A stretch of 64,000 nucleotides of DNA from Muricea muricata (GCA_963855995.1 OY979716.1:18533040-18597039), one strand, 5' to 3'; counted from the stretch's first letter, positions 22,363-35,127 are shown. Program-made: numbers and translations. Notes: generated by a model from the letters alone, not told the origin.

Positions 22363-23279
22363 TGGGGTCATCCTGTACTTTGTAAACGGAGTTTACATTA
22401 CTTTTTCTGACCTTATTTTCGTGCAGAAAAAGTAATCATAATGTATGTAATTGCAAGTTTACAGGGTTTCAGTGTGTATTCACGTGAGAACACAGTGTGA
22501 GAGGGATCGAGAGCTGTGGGCGTGTGATTGTGATTTAGGATTTAATATACACGATGGAAAAGAATTTATGATTTGTTAATTGTGTTGCGACTACACATAA
22601 CATTTCCAACAATAGCACACTTTTTATCACAGTTGTATCATTATTAAAAGACTCGTATTATAACTACATTTTTTAGCCTTTACCTGTTGGCCCAGTAGAC
22701 AACGTTGCATTTGCTGTTGGTCTTGACTGTGACAATGTTTCTAAAAATGATAATGATAAACTGGGTTAAAATTTCTTGCTCCTCATCATTTTCTGTACAG
22801 TAAGTAATACACGCGAGGAAACTGTTTAATGTATGAAAAAACGGACGTTTAAGTATATTAAGTGACTTCAAATACGCCGCATTGCAATGGTAATTAAGAC
22901 CCTTTTTACACAGTTCCGGATCCGGTTGACCACGACATCAAGTTCGGTCTCTTTGCGGTCATATTTATTCATAACAGTTTCTCTATGATTAGTTGATTTT
23001 AAATTCTGTAATACTATCATAAATTTGAAAGCTACACTCATCTTCAAGCTTTCCAATTTCTTATGATGTCCTTGAAGATCTGGTAACGTGTAAACGGGGT
23101 GTAGAATACAATATTATGTCGAATTCTGATGCATCGAAGCCGTTGTTATGGCAACATTGTTCAATGCTGTCAAAAATATTGTTCGGCATTGCTACACCAT
23201 ACTGACCATGCACATATTGACATCTAATAATCCAATAGATCAATTGTTAAGACTTGATCACAAATAGTTGAGAAAAACG
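22363..23279. other. Non-coding interval with a small hairpin
   Basis: No gene recognised. A hairpin at about 22,396-22,437 pairs ATTACTTTTTCTG with CAGAAAAAGTAAT. Short - strand ORFs at 22,680-23,243 have no recognisable motif and are treated as chance. Confidence 0.4.
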
Positions 23280-23420
23280 CAACACAAGGTCTTCTGCTGG
23301 CGGGAATTAAATCTGTCGCTCTCTGATATTCTAGTAAACTAACACTCTACCATCTGAGCTACTTTGAATAGGCAGTTGAGCTGCAGGTTTAATTCCTGCT
23401 GAGTGCCCAATGTTACATTG
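23270..23420 (-). mobile_element. tRNA-derived SINE head
   Basis: The - strand reads GTAGCTCAGATGGTAGAGTG, a very good tRNA A-box region, followed about 40 bp later by AGATTTAATTCCCGCC, a B-box-like element. The spacing is tRNA-like but the stems do not form a normal cloverleaf, so I call a SINE rather than a tRNA gene. Confidence 0.55.
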
Positions 23421-23726
23421 TGCAACTGTTCCTTGTCATGTCTTACAAATTGTGTGTGTATTTTCACATCAAATATTCCAGATATAAATGAAAAGATCTT
23501 CCATGTGAATGTGCAGTAAAAATCCTTCAAGCTAGTAATATTTCCATATGACGGAAAAGTTTTTACAATTATTGGATTTCATATAGCATTTAGGATCTCA
23601 GCTTTTAAGGCCAACCATTTCGGTACAGCTCATGTTAGTAAATTCAGGCCTTTCCAGGAACAAAACTGCAGGGGTGCAATGAATTACACTCCTTGGGATT
23701 GCTGGGCGTGCAGTGGCATGCAATAA

Positions 23727-23744
23727 CTCCCCCCCCCCCCCCCC
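23727..23744. repeat. Poly-C tract
   Basis: A run of about 17-18 C residues. A similar C run lies near 13,745-13,757 and a G run near 60,182. These are prone to length errors in sequencing. Confidence 0.9.
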
Positions 23745-25597
23745 ATTCTCAATAGATATCATAAGGTGCTAATTCTTAATTATGCAAGGCTTTATCTAAC
23801 AGCAAACACTGCAACTGAATTGTCCGTAAAATTATTTGTTTTATTAATTATTTCTTATCCGCATTAAAAATTGTGGCTTTTTGTAAACTAAAAGTTAGTT
23901 GAAAATACCCTTCAAACATTACACCATGTGTCAAAGGTAGGCATGCGTTTTATTGCGCACCATGGCGAGTTTAAAGGTGTGCCAAGGTGTGCATGTTCAT
24001 CCAATTGCATGCCATTCCCGATAAGGCCTGTAAGCCTGACTCATAATCATTATGTTCACCTGAACCAGCCTCATACTAGTAAATTCACATCATGTTGGAC
24101 GCTGAGAGTATAGTTGTGTGACATTTAGTCATTAAGATGTAAGTGTCATCTTTACATTTTATCTGGTTATCTGGTTTTGTAGCAGAGGTTAAATTAATAA
24201 AGTAGGGTCTCTGGAGCATTGGTGCTCAATAGCTCAATAAAAGAAATTGACATACAGTGCTGTATAGCAAGGGCCTTCCTTTTGTAGGTAATATCATCTG
24301 GTGTTCACCTAGTGTGAAATAAAAAATAAGTAATGTCACTGAAGAGCATTGATTCTTATAGTTAGTTAGTCACTAAGAAATATAAGGGCATTTAGGGTAG
24401 TTTTGTTACACCATAAAGATGCTTGTATCCCCCTTTTGTGAGTAAAGTTAATTATCTGGTTTCCAAAGGCTAAAATAGTATAGAATAGGTTTCTTTGGTG
24501 AGCACTGCTGTTTTTAATTATTTGTCGATATTAAGTAAAATTTTCATATACTGTACATTAAGTTTAATTTTGTTAAGTCATTGGCATGCACAATGAGGCG
24601 CTCCTACCTGCTCTAGTTTATTTGTTAGTAAAATCATCTCATGTCATATAGTTTAGAGTGATAAATTATTTATGATTCTAATTTTTGTTCAAAATTCTGT
24701 AATTCTTTGTAATTGATTTTTTATAATAAATTCTAAGGCATAATATACATATGTAGTACTGTGTATTCCATTACATTTACTGTATTCACTAATCTATTAC
24801 AATTTCAACTATTGTACAGCTCAGTTTTTATATTGTGTGCCCTATTCTACAGTAAGCCTTAATTCATAACTTCTTTACAACTATATTGTTGATAACCACA
24901 AATTTTACATTAGTTTCCAATTCCACTTTGCCTTTTTGTTTATTGGTGTAATGTATAGATTTTCAAAGCTTAAATTTTGTGGCTCGTGCATAGTGAGCTA
25001 TATCAGCAAAGATGACCAAGATGAACAATATTGTCACACAAACCAGCTTAACGCAGCTATGTTTTAAGCACATATTTTAACATCTAGCCGGTTTTAACAG
25101 AAGCGTTATATATATGTTTGTTCTTGTGCAAACAACAGCTAGATAGCCTATACGCGATACAGTATATTGTGTTTGCGCAGTCGAAGCATTCCGGCATTCA
25201 TATTATATCGCAAAACCAGAAATACATTTAGTAAAAGCTTATGCACAAGAGCTTGTTGTGCGTCAAAATGATAGTGAAAATTCGTGTGTGCTTGTCTCAT
25301 TAATTTAATGAAATTTTCGAGTGCGCTTAAACAAACATTAAATGTCTCGCTTGGTTTAAGTGGTGTATCGAGTGCACATTAAATCATTAAAGGAGAATGA
25401 TTACCTTTAGTTCACTAATAGTTGAACATTAAATCAACATGAATTTATATAACTGCTTTCCTCAACGTTGTTATTATTAAAGCCCATTAAAGCTCGTTTA
25501 AAAAGCTTGCTCTCAAGATTTAAGGAATTTTTGATTTTCCTTATTAAAGACAATTAAATTCAAATTTTGATTCATCCTGTGCCAGTACGAAGTCATC

Positions 25598-25956
25598 TGT
25601 TAAACGACCCTTTTCTTCGTTTTCTTTTACTTATTAGTCCACGGGATCGTCGGGCCGTTAGGGGGACAGCTTCAGTCATTAACCCAAGATAACATACATG
25701 TAAGACCAATCTTCAATATCTTGTAACATTTATTATATACTTCTTCTATCTCATCGTTCTTTCGTTAACTCTTCAACTATTATGCTCAACTGTCATACTA
25801 CATCTAATTCGTGTGTGCAATCGTTTTTGTCCCCTCTGTGCTTCAATGTTTCTTTGTTTATTGTCTGGTACCGATCAATGGTTCATTGTGCGTGCTACGT
25901 GCGTGTGCATATCTTAATTACATTAATTGGTGTCCTGTTGCAAATACTGTATTACA
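25598..25956. mobile_element. Solo LTR
   Basis: 359 bp starting TGTTAAACG and ending TATTACA, flanked by CATC on both sides (25,594-25,597 and 25,957-25,960). Copy A shows the uninterrupted site with a single CATC at 16,313-16,316. TG...CA ends and a 4-bp duplication fit an LTR retrotransposon reduced to one LTR by recombination. It is not the same LTR as that of the gypsy element at 27,818. Confidence 0.75.
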
Positions 25957-26070
25957 CATCCAATGATTTTCATTGCAGCCTCCCTGGGTGAATATTCCCG
26001 TTACTGTAGTTAACTGCCCAAGGTCAACCTGAAACCATGCATTTTTTTCTTTAAATTTTGGGGTCCAAAA
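25957..26070 (-). pseudogene. Truncated discoidin exon, copy B
   Basis: Corresponds to the 3' half of the 16,308-16,557 exon, including the complement of the WFQVD region with substitutions. A LINE at 26,071 removes the rest and the solo LTR separates it from its donor site, so this copy cannot be functional. Confidence 0.7.
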
Positions 26071-27108
26071 GATATGCCGATGACACTGAACTTTAGGCTA
26101 CCTCAAAAAATGTTAACATAGTAGCCGAACAATGTGTTAATGAAGACCTTAAACATATTCATTCTTGGCTTGATCAATATGGTCTGATAAGTAATCATAA
26201 GAAGACGGAAGTCATGGTTATAGGATCCAGATATTCAGTGGCTAACGCGCATGATTTACATGTTGAATTAAACGGGGAAATATTGAAACAGTCAGATCAT
26301 TTTAGATACCTCGGTGTCGACATTGATAGCTGTTTGACATGGAAAAAACATGTATTTATCAGCGCGAATGTACCTAAGCTCAAAATACTGAACCGAATAT
26401 CGGCATTCCTTGGCTGTAAGACGTTATTAAGGATATATAAACAAACCATTTTACCAGCACTGGATTACCGCTGTATGGTTTGAGCAGAATGTGGAAAGGG
26501 CAATTCGCAGCGGTTAGAGCGCCTGCAGAATCAAGCAATGCGTATTATACTATCAGCAAATCGCAAAACGTGCACGCAAGAAATGCGCACTAAACTAGGC
26601 TTATTATCATTGAACAGCAGAAGGCGCTTTATTCGTTTGCAATTAGTATATAAAATTATACACAACATTGACTGTCCCCGACAACTAACTGGTTATTTTA
26701 GTAGAAGATCAGAAACGCATAATAGATCCTTGAGAGACAACACGTTGTTGTGCGTAATTCCAACCAAATCGAAAATGGGGGAGTCGCCATTTCAATGTTC
26801 GGCCGCGAAAGAATGGAACGCCTTGCCAAAAAACTTATGAGACTTAAAGACTTTGTATTCGTTTAAAAACAATATTTTTGGGGTTTTTTTAGAAACTGAC
26901 GCTCACGAACATCGTTGTAGCATATAGTAATTCTTAGCACTAATTTTTTTTTGTTTTGTAGATAATATATAGTATAGTATTATGGATGCAAACTATTTAT
27001 ATATTAATGCTGGTCATCGGTTAATACCAGCTGATATTTTGTTAGCGGATCGGTTTTTTACCAGTTTAAATAAAGAAGTTATTATTATTAATATTATTAT
27101 TATTAAAT
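26071..27108 (+). mobile_element. 5'-truncated LINE
   Basis: Begins inside the RT catalytic box (ATGCCGATGACACTGAAC), continues through the thumb (26,214-26,483) and C-terminal region (26,538-26,840, RLQLVYKIIHNIDCPRQL), and ends in a 3' (ATT)n tail at about 27,070-27,105. 5' truncation and a simple-repeat tail are typical of target-primed reverse transcription. It has stops and frame breaks, and is the same family as 21,652-22,362. Confidence 0.85.
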
Positions 27109-27817
27109 ACTTAACGAGAATTGACCAGTGTAAAAGGATCCAAAATTAATAATAAACTTATTGCCACTGCATGCATTCCTCCACGTCAACAATTACCAAT
27201 AAACATATCAAAACATATCATCATAAGAATCATGTACATTAAGTACTGCAACTCATCCCACGCTAAAAACACTCCATGTAATCGGCCCTTGATACTGTAC
27301 ATTAATACTTATGATAATAAATATTAACATTATTTAATGAACATTATTATTTATTGAAAATAATTTCGGAGTTTTGATTGGTTTAGAGCTAAAGTGAAAT
27401 CGTCATATCCGCTTGGTTGTTGCCCAAATTAGGGGTTGAAAATAAATATACGACATTATATGACTCATTTCGTCGTATATTGAAAACAAATGTACGGCAT
27501 TATGACTCATTTCGTCGTATATTGAAACAAGATATGACATCACGCTATAATTTATGCGGCTTTTGACTGACCTTGTAGTCTGACAATTGTTTTAATTAAG
27601 AATATTTTTCGTAGTCTGATTGGCTTATTAAAGTTTCCGAACAATTTCGTGCTGTTCCATTAGTAGCAGCTTGTGTCTTCTTACTTACAAAGCAAGCCTT
27701 TAAACTGAGTTAAGTTTAAAATATTTTCATTCGGTTCTCGCAGGATATGAGGAATTATTAAGGCTTCGGTTTGTGTTATCTGCGTCAGCCTTCGGCTTCG
27801 GCTACGGGAGATAACAC
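27109..27817. other. Non-coding interval with a short direct repeat and hairpin
   Basis: A roughly 50-bp unit containing GACTCATTTCGTCGTATATTG is present twice at about 27,440-27,535. A 46-bp hairpin (GTGTTATCT...AGATAACAC, 27,772-27,817) abuts the gypsy LTR, and its last four bases (ACAC) are the target duplication. No gene recognised. Confidence 0.6.
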
Positions 27818-28014
27818 TGTGAGCGCCAGCGTGGACTGGGCGCTAGACTGAAATACTTAAGCGCTAGACTGTAATACTATAAAGCGCAAGACAATAATGT
27901 CTGGTCCAACGTGAGAGATACGCAGTTGTTGTTGTTGAGATACTTTGATATTTATGTTGAGACAAACGTGTCGTGGGAAATAGAGTTTTAAATAAATTTA
28001 ACGGTGAGCTATCA
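27818..28014 (+). repeat. Gypsy 5' LTR
   Basis: 197 bp, TG...CA. The motif GGCGCTAGACTG recurs internally. The matching 3' LTR diverges by a handful of positions. Confidence 0.85.
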
Positions 28015-28016
28015 CA

Positions 28017-28030
28017 TTGGTGGCAGTGCA
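28017..28030 (+). promoter_or_regulatory. Probable tRNA primer binding site
   Basis: TTGGTGGCAGTGCA lies 2 bp after the 5' LTR. Its TGGTGGCAG start is the usual form of a retroelement primer binding site. The tRNA species is not identified. Confidence 0.6.
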
Positions 28031-28074
28031 ATCATTTTTATAAGCGATCCACGCACTCAGGAAGAGATAAAACA

Positions 28075-28661
28075 ATGCCAAACGAAGAAAAACCTATCGA
28101 GACAAAGTTAAGGGCGACATTCGACAGCAAGGTCACGCCAGACGAATTTGAATAATTTGAAGCGGCATGGACAGTAGCCCAGCGTGCCAATACGAGCGAA
28201 ACCAACAAGCCATTTCGCTGGTCGACTCCTGAAGGACGAGCAAACATGTTACTGGCCCAACTTACGGACAGTGTTCTTGTGTGGGCAGTTCGTCAGCCGG
28301 CTGAAATTCAAGTGGATGATAAGGAGCTGTTAAAAGCGTTGCGAGAAAATTATGCTAAAGTGAAATCTCAAGAGGCTTACCAGCAGGACTGGGCGAACAT
28401 CTCTCAACAACCTGGAGAGCAGTTCGATGATTACTACAGTCGGCTCGAAGTCGCCTATGATAATGCTTATCTTGAGCCTGAATTTCGTGAAAGCAAGGTG
28501 AAGTCTCGCCTGTTGGCTGAAAAATTTCGTGATTCTATACGTGACTTACGAGCGCGAGAGAGTATTTTAGACAAGGGGATTCTCGATGACACTGGTAAAT
28601 TGAAAGATTCAGGGGTAATTATTGCTATTGCTAAAAGGGCAACCGAAGTAGGTGTCTTTTG
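28075..28661 (+). pseudogene. Gypsy gag
   Basis: Starts at ATG 28,075 and is interrupted by a TAA at 28,153-28,155. The main block reads ANMLLAQLTDSVLVWAVRQP and later EQFDDYYSRLEVAYDNAYLE, the kind of capsid helices with a FDDYYxRL motif seen in gypsy gag proteins. It assembles the retroelement particle. No intact CCHC zinc knuckle was found downstream, where 28,660-29,130 is out of frame and contains a poly-G tract at about 28,824. Confidence 0.75.
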
Positions 28662-29129
28662 AAATCAAGCCCCACTGTAGCACGGGTCACCCCTCCTGAT
28701 CAGTGGGAACTGGAGTCCATGGTTAACAACGCAGGGGGGCCCAGCGATCCAACCAGGCTCGCAGGGGGAATAACCCCAACAAGTACTGGCGTTGTCAATA
28801 TTGCAACACGACCAACCATCTTGGGGGGGGGGATGGAAGGCCTGTCCCGATAGACAAAAATACAACCCCTCCTGGCTGCCACGCCGACCAAAGCCAAAGG
28901 CAAATAGAGTACAACAACCATCCGGAGAGCAGCCCCCTGACAAGGATTTTCCCCAAAACCCGTAACCGAGGGTCCCAGTTGCGGGCGGTTCTCCAAATCA
29001 CCCACACCTACAAAAAAGTCTAAAGAAGAAGGGGCTATGCCAACGGACGACCCTTTGGGGACTGAGGATGATATAAAGGCAATGCATCGGGGCAGACGAA
29101 CGAGATTGAGCTGGGGGACTCGGCGATAG

Positions 29130-29990
29130 ATGGGTCTTACGAACGCAGAAATGAGACAATCAAACATTTAAGAGGGGTATTAAAACGCAGCCGTTTTGTG
29201 CGTGCCCGATGGGATAGTGGAAACAAGGAAATCAGCCTGCTACTAGACACTGGGGCTGACGTCAGTATCGTGGATGAAAGCGTTTTAACGAGCAATGAGT
29301 GCAAGACACTGCGAAAACCAGACACCAAATCACCCCAAGGTGTAAGCGGGAAGCCATTAACATTGTCGGCACTCTGACAAAAACTGTACGAGATGGTGGC
29401 CAAGTGGTAAGAAATCATAAATTCTTTGTGGTCAATAATTGTGTGGTCAAATATTTAGCCGGAATAGACTTCATATTCCGTTTAGGCAGAGCGACGTGGG
29501 ACCCGAAGAAGGGACAACTATTCATTCATGAAACGGGTAAGTGCAGGAAAACTAGAGACAATTTATCGACCAGAAACTGGAATAAACTGGGAAAGAACTT
29601 GCGATGTACTTGTTCAGGACGATATTATTGTCGAGCCCGGTAAAGAATGTTTACTTAAATGTGTGTCAGAACATGCGTTCCGAGTCAGGTCTTGATTATA
29701 TGGCGGCCCACACTACCTCTCCAGGAGAGGAACCTGTTCGCCCCGCCTGTTGTATTGTGAGGGTAGAAGAGAATAAGGAGCTATGGCTACGAGTCATCAA
29801 CGTGAACAAAGTACAGGAAACTCTTCATAAAGGAACTGTAATCACTCAGTTAAACCCAGAATTTCAAACCACGTTTCCAGGTCAACACATGAAAACGAGA
29901 CCGACTGAGCGAGTTACGGGATACAAAAGTGATGAGAGACTTGACACTGAGAAACAGAAAGAGGTTGATAAACTTCTGACAGAATTTTGA
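29130..29990 (+). pseudogene. Gypsy aspartic protease region
   Basis: SLLLDTGADVSIVDESVL near 29,240 contains the DTGA active site of retropepsins. VVKYLAGIDFIFRLG near 29,450-29,490 corresponds to the C-terminal part (LGxDFL-like). The frame shifts at least once near 29,300. The segment at 29,604-29,990 is the linker to RT. The protease would cleave the Gag-Pol precursor. Confidence 0.75.
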
Positions 29991-30083
29991 GATGCATTTT
30001 GTAAGCCCGGTGATCGTCTTCCTTCGGTAAAGGGTCTGGGGAAGCATCACATTAGGCTAAAGCCAGGTGCTCAGCCAGTAGGT

Positions 30084-31541
30084 ATGAGACCAAGACGGTT
30101 ATCCCCAAAGGAGCGGGGGGGGGGGGAGATGAATAACGAGATAACCCATCTCCTGAGTCAAGGATTGATAACGCAGTCAACGAGTCCCTGGGCGGCACCC
30201 ATCGTGGTAGCACGAAGAAAGAATAGTCAGATTCGGCTTGCGATCGACTATCGGGCCTTAAACGCCCAAACGTTTGATCAGCATAACCCGATACCGCGAA
30301 TCGATGACTTCATCGATCGCCTGGGTGAAGCCAAATATTTTTCATTCTTGGACTTGAAAAGTGGGTATTATCAGATGCCCTTACACGAAGAAGACTCTGA
30401 CCTCACTGGATTTGTCACCCCAGACGGCCACTTTAAGTGGACATGTCAAGGTACCCCTCTTTTGGTTTATCTGGAGCACCAGCCTCCTTTCAGCGTTTGA
30501 TGAGTGGCGTGCTCGGGTCTCTGAACTTGCAAGTAGCACTTTGCCACCTGGACGATATATTTGTGTGGGGAACAACACGGACGGAGCACATGAAACGTCT
30601 CCGACAAGTACTCCAAAGGTTACAGGAGGTAGGAATACTTCTGAATCCTGAGAATTGTACCTTTAGGGTTCGTCGGATTGAATTTCTTGGTCATGTTATC
30701 GGGGAAGGAATGCTATCTATCAGTGAGGCCCAGCGACAAGCGTTAATCAACACCCCGACAACGATAACGATGTTGTGAAAGGCATTGGGAGCATTTTCAT
30801 ACGTCCAAAGGGGGATTCCAGGAATGGCGGACATTGCAAAGCCATTATACGATCTTCTGGATAAGGATGGTAAGAAAATGCTTCAATGGACACCTGAAGC
30901 AACGGACGCATTTGAACGGCTCAAGATACAGGTGGCTAAACCTCCAGCACTTTACCTTCCAGATTTCAACAGACCCTTTGTGTTAGTGACGGATGCTTCC
31001 ACAGTGGGTACTGGTGCCATGCTGGCCCAGCGAGATCGATATAAACCGGATGGTCCACTTAATCCTGTGGCATTCTTCCATCGCACGCTTTTCTCCAGTG
31101 AAAGAAATTACAGCACGACGGATCGGGGAGTTGCTAGCTATCGTATTGGCAGTAAAGAAATTCCGTGTCTACTTGGCGGGACAACGTTTCGATCTAATCA
31201 CTGACCATCGTGCTCTGACTTGGATCAACGAAAGCTTCGAGTTTAACGATGTGTTTGGTAGGCGAGAAAGGTGGTTGGAATTTTTGCAGCAATATCCTTT
31301 TAACCCCATTCATTGTGCAGGAAAATCACCAGAGTTAGCAATGGCAGATTATTTATCGAGAGTCGGACACGGTGAGCAGGTTGCAACCTTATGTATGACA
31401 GCGTCAGCGCTTGGACGGGCAGAATCAGACAGTGCGTACAAGCTCTTTCCCATCCTTGGAATAAAGGAGATCCAGGAAGCACAGAGGTCTTGTCCGGAAA
31501 TTGGGAATATCTTAGAGCTTGCGAAGAATGACAGGGATTAA
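30084..31541 (+). pseudogene. Gypsy reverse transcriptase and RNase H
   Basis: RT motifs in order: STSPWAAPIVVARRKN, RLAIDYRALNAQT, FSFLDLKSGYYQMPL, and after a frameshift near 30,440-30,470 GAPASFQRLMSGVL and CHLDDIFVWG. The catalytic box reads HLDD rather than the usual YLDD or YIDD. RNase H follows (FVLVTDASTVGTGAMLAQ, then after another shift ITDHRALTWIN). A run of about 14 G at 30,114-30,127 lies just before conserved RT sequence and could be a length error. A stop at about 30,776 separates RT from RNase H. Confidence 0.85.
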
Positions 31542-31749
31542 AGGACACTGGAAAAATTGAGGCAAAGGCCCTGTGGCAGACGCGTGATCGGTTGATTCTG
31601 TTAGGTGATGGGATTTTACGATACCGTAATTATAAAGGTCGACAGTCCACTTGGGAAAAATTAGAACCTTGTTGCTGTACTGCCTCGAAGTCTACGTCGT
31701 AAATTCCTGCAGATAGTTGACGACTCTCCACTTGGAGGTCACATGGACG

Positions 31750-33326
31750 CGATCGCACATGGGACCGGACTAGAGGATTGGTATGGTGGCCTGGGGTAAA
31801 GGCTGATGTAATTAAGTATGTTGCTGGATGTGACGTTTGCCAACACGTCAAACATGGTTCGAAACGTAAAGCACCTCTAGAGAAAACGGACATTCCTAAG
31901 CAACCATTCCAACGTATCCAAATGGATTTTGTTGGTCCAGTCCAGGCATCAGTGCCGGAAGGCTTGACGTACGTCCTTGCGATACAGGACGTACTAACGC
32001 ATTTTACTTCCGGTTTTCTTGCTACAATGGAATGCGTCTTCGTTCTGAGCAAATTGTGTGCGTATAGTTACAAAATATAGATCACTAGAAAGAGCTTTTC
32101 AAGGCGATTCTGCTGGTGCAATTGCCAAGAAGTAAACCCTAGAAGAATTGGATATATTTTCAATCAAAGGTGACTGTTTACAATGTATGTTTATTGACAA
32201 TGCAATTTACAACATTTTACAATATATCAAATTTCATATACTCTAAACGGCCATAAATCGGCTGCACTGCACTGTATCAAAAATCTAAAATAATACTCTA
32301 ATAGATCTTTATATGCTGATTCCAATGGTGGTACTCGTTTTCTTTTGCCTTGCGTAAAAGCCGAGCTATGCCACAGCAAAGTCATCGTTCACCCGTGAAC
32401 GAAATACAAGAGAACTCACGGGGAGGAGTTAAGTTGGTTGCGACGTCAGATAATTCGGCGGAAACGGCGGTTCGAGTGTTAATTGATGAATGGATAACAA
32501 AGTTTGACATACCCGAGGTGATTGGAAGCGACCAAGGCCCCCACTTTACAGCGACAGTTTTCGAGGGTACGTGCAAAGAACTTGGAATAGAATATGCCAG
32601 GGGAAGCCCTGAGCATCCTCAGCGACAAAACCAACTATTTGGAAATATTATGGCGCTATGCAATCGAAACCCGGCAAGTTGGGCAAGAGCGATGTGTTCT
32701 GTGATGCTTGCCCATAATACTTCTGTCAACAAAACAACCGGGATGTCACCATACGAACTTGTTTTTAACAGCAAGCAAGGCGCCCAGAGACATTCTTCTT
32801 GCCTAAAATACCTGTCAGCTCCGACGTGGAGTGGACACCGGAGAACGTCCACAAGGGTGCCATTGCAAGTCAGGTACGGTCGGACACACAAAAATTAGAC
32901 GATGTCTTTCAACTGGTATAAAACGCAGGATTTCCGTGGAGCAGGATAAAAGAAAAAAAAGTACAAAGTCGTCGATGAACCATCCATTCAAGATCGGGGA
33001 GGGAGTTCGAACGCGGTTCACGGCAACAGAGCGGAACAACAGAGGCGGAAAGAGAATGGTGGAGTAAGCGCTTCATAATTGTAGAGCGCCACAACAACAC
33101 CTGCAAACTGCAAGATGGAGAGAATCCTACCGGTCGTGTAAAACAACGCCATTTTAACGAGATAGAACCAGCACCACAACAGATTCTGTCATGGGACACG
33201 GAAGAATCAGGCGATTCGATTGACAATTGGACGACAAGCAGTGATTCTGAATGGGAACAACCACCACCCAGGCGCAGTACTAGAGAACAACAACCACCTA
33301 AACGCCTTCAGGTTGATTGGCAGTAA
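31750..33326 (+). pseudogene. Gypsy integrase, split by a 430-bp insertion
   Basis: The zinc-binding part shows VWWPGVKADVIKYVAGCDVC. The core begins FQRIQMDFVGPV (first Asp), is interrupted after THFT at about 32,000, and resumes at about 32,430 with ATSDNSAETAVRVLI and VIGSDQGPHFTATVF (second Asp). A Glu-containing GSPEHPQ region follows. The C-terminus is out of frame with short proline/arginine-rich segments (QPPPRRSTREQQPPKRL) near 33,270, a common end for gypsy Pol. The DDE core would join cDNA to the host chromosome. Confidence 0.85.
32000..32429. repeat. 430-bp dispersed repeat, copy 1 (inside gypsy integrase)
   Basis: Starts CATTTTACTTCCGG and ends GGGGAGGAGT. A copy of exactly the same length lies at 61,203-61,632 and differs at few positions. 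It shows no terminal inverted repeats, A-tail, Pol III boxes or clear target duplication. The first and last few bases overlap integrase coding sequence (see findings). Confidence 0.75.
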
Positions 33327-33429
33327 AAACATTACGATCAGCAAGAAGCAGTCGAGCTAAACGATGAACTGTTAGACTGAACACTTGTAGAGATTATAAG
33401 TTCTTTTATAACTGAATATAGACGGGGAG

Positions 33430-33490
33430 TGTAAGCGCCAGCGTGGACTGGGCGCTAGATTGTAATACTATAAAGCGCTAGACTGTAATT
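33430..33490 (+). repeat. Gypsy 3' LTR, first part
   Basis: Starts TGTAAGCGCC immediately after a purine tract (GACGGGGAG, 33,421-33,429), the probable polypurine tract. Cut by a LINE at about 33,490; the rest is at 35,442-35,584. Confidence 0.85.
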
Positions 33491-34726
33491 ACACTATTTC
33501 TTGATTTAAAAAAGGCCTTTGACTGTGTTGATCATGATATTCTTCTCAAAAAAATGCATGTGTACGGCATACAAGATCAAGCGCTTAAGTGGTTCAGATC
33601 CTATCTAACTGACAGGACACAAATGTGCAAAATAAAGCAAATAAAATCTAGTAAAAGAATTATAAATTGCGGTGTTCCTCAGGGTTCAAGCCTAGGTCCA
33701 CTGCTCTTTTTGATATATAGTAATGATCTACCAAATTGCCTTTCTTCTAATACTAGTGTAAGTATGTTTGCAGATGATACAAATATATCATCATGTGGAG
33801 CAAACGTACATGAAATTAATGAAAGATTGAATGAAAACTTAGAGAAGGTAGATCAATGGCTACTTGCCAACAAACTCACATTAAACAATGACAAGACTGA
33901 GTACATGAAAATAGGATCCAAACAACGTCTATCTAATATAATTAATGATCCACAAATTGAACTGGGAGAAGCAGCAATTAAACGAGTTAACAAATCCAAA
34001 ACATTAGGTGTAGTAATTGACGATCATTTGACATGGAATGCACAGATCGATAATATCACAAAAAAGGTTTCTAAGGGCATAGGTATGCTACGTCGAATTA
34101 AAGAATATGTACCTACTTCTACAATAATAAAAGTCTATAATGCAATAATTTTGTCCCATTTTGATTACTGCAACCTTGTTTGGGATTAATGCGCGGATTA
34201 CTTATTAAAAAACTGCAAAAATTACAAAACAGAGCGGCACGAGTAATTACTGACAGTAGCTACGAGATAAACTCCGAAAACATATTACGTGAACTAGACT
34301 GGCTGCCCTTGAAAGATCGTTTCCGGAACAAGAAAGCAATGTTTGCATATAATGTTAAAAATAATATTAAACTGCCACAATCAATGATTGGTAAAAACGA
34401 AATGAAAAATGACTCAAATCATAATTTACGCAATAACGATACCGATCTTGTTTTAAAGAAGCCAAAAACTAATTTTATGAAGAAAAGCATTACCTATTCT
34501 GCCGCTTCAATTTGGAAAGATTTGCCAAAATGTGCAAAACAGAAAGGGATTAGTAAAGCAAAATTTAAGTCTATTCTTGACCGTCGCTGAGTCTGTAAAT
34601 ATTTTTAACATAATATAGTAATAGTTATATACAGTTGTGTGTTGTTACAATTGTAATAATATACAAGGAAATGTTTCTGGGCTGTGATTGGTTGATTCGA
34701 GTGCAGTTAATCCCAAACATCACCCA

Positions 34727-34832
34727 GAACAGTGCAAAAATCTGTAACACAGTGCAAAAATCTGTAACAACAGTGCAAAAATCTGTAACAACGGTGCAAA
34801 AATCTGTAACAACAGTGCAAAAATCTGTAATA
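34727..34832. repeat. Minisatellite, about five copies of a 21-22-bp unit
   Basis: Unit ACAGTGCAAAAATCTGTAAC repeated head to tail. ORFs read across it on both strands are artefacts. Confidence 0.9.
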
Positions 34833-35127
34833 AGCTCTTTGAGCGATGGGATTTACTCGCAGAAAAAACAAAAATATGGCGGCCGAATTTTCACGTTTGC
34901 TTAAAGATTTCGTCGAAATTTTAACACAACTTGGGATACTTCTCTGACAATTATGATCACAAAACAAACTCTAAAGTATGCTGGAACTTTGTACATAAAA
35001 CTTTTAGCCATGGCTTTTGTAAACATGAATTTTTTAAGCGAAGAAATTCGAGAATGAGTGCACTTGCATAATGCGAAGTTGTAAGTACAAAATGCTTGTT
35101 TGCATTTCCTTTTTATATTATTAATAA

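Larger units (their letters stand above)
23862..26070. repeat. Duplicated host segment copy B
   Basis: Paralogue of copy A, aligned from GCATTAAAAATTGTGG (135 and 23,862) through to the discoidin exon (26,060; 16,430). It lacks the two transposons of copy A but contains a 359-bp solo LTR. It stops where a LINE begins at about 26,071. Divergence by eye is a few per cent plus small indels. Apart from the exon fragment it has no coding content. Confidence 0.85.

Noticed and set aside
23270..23365. Genuine tRNA gene
   Set aside because: A and B boxes are tRNA-like, but acceptor and T stems do not pair properly; SINE is more likely.
28665..29167. - strand ORFs in the gag-protease region
   Set aside because: Antisense to the gypsy element; no recognisable motifs.
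34707..34967. ORFs across the 22-bp minisatellite
   Set aside because: Repeat translation on both strands with no domain.
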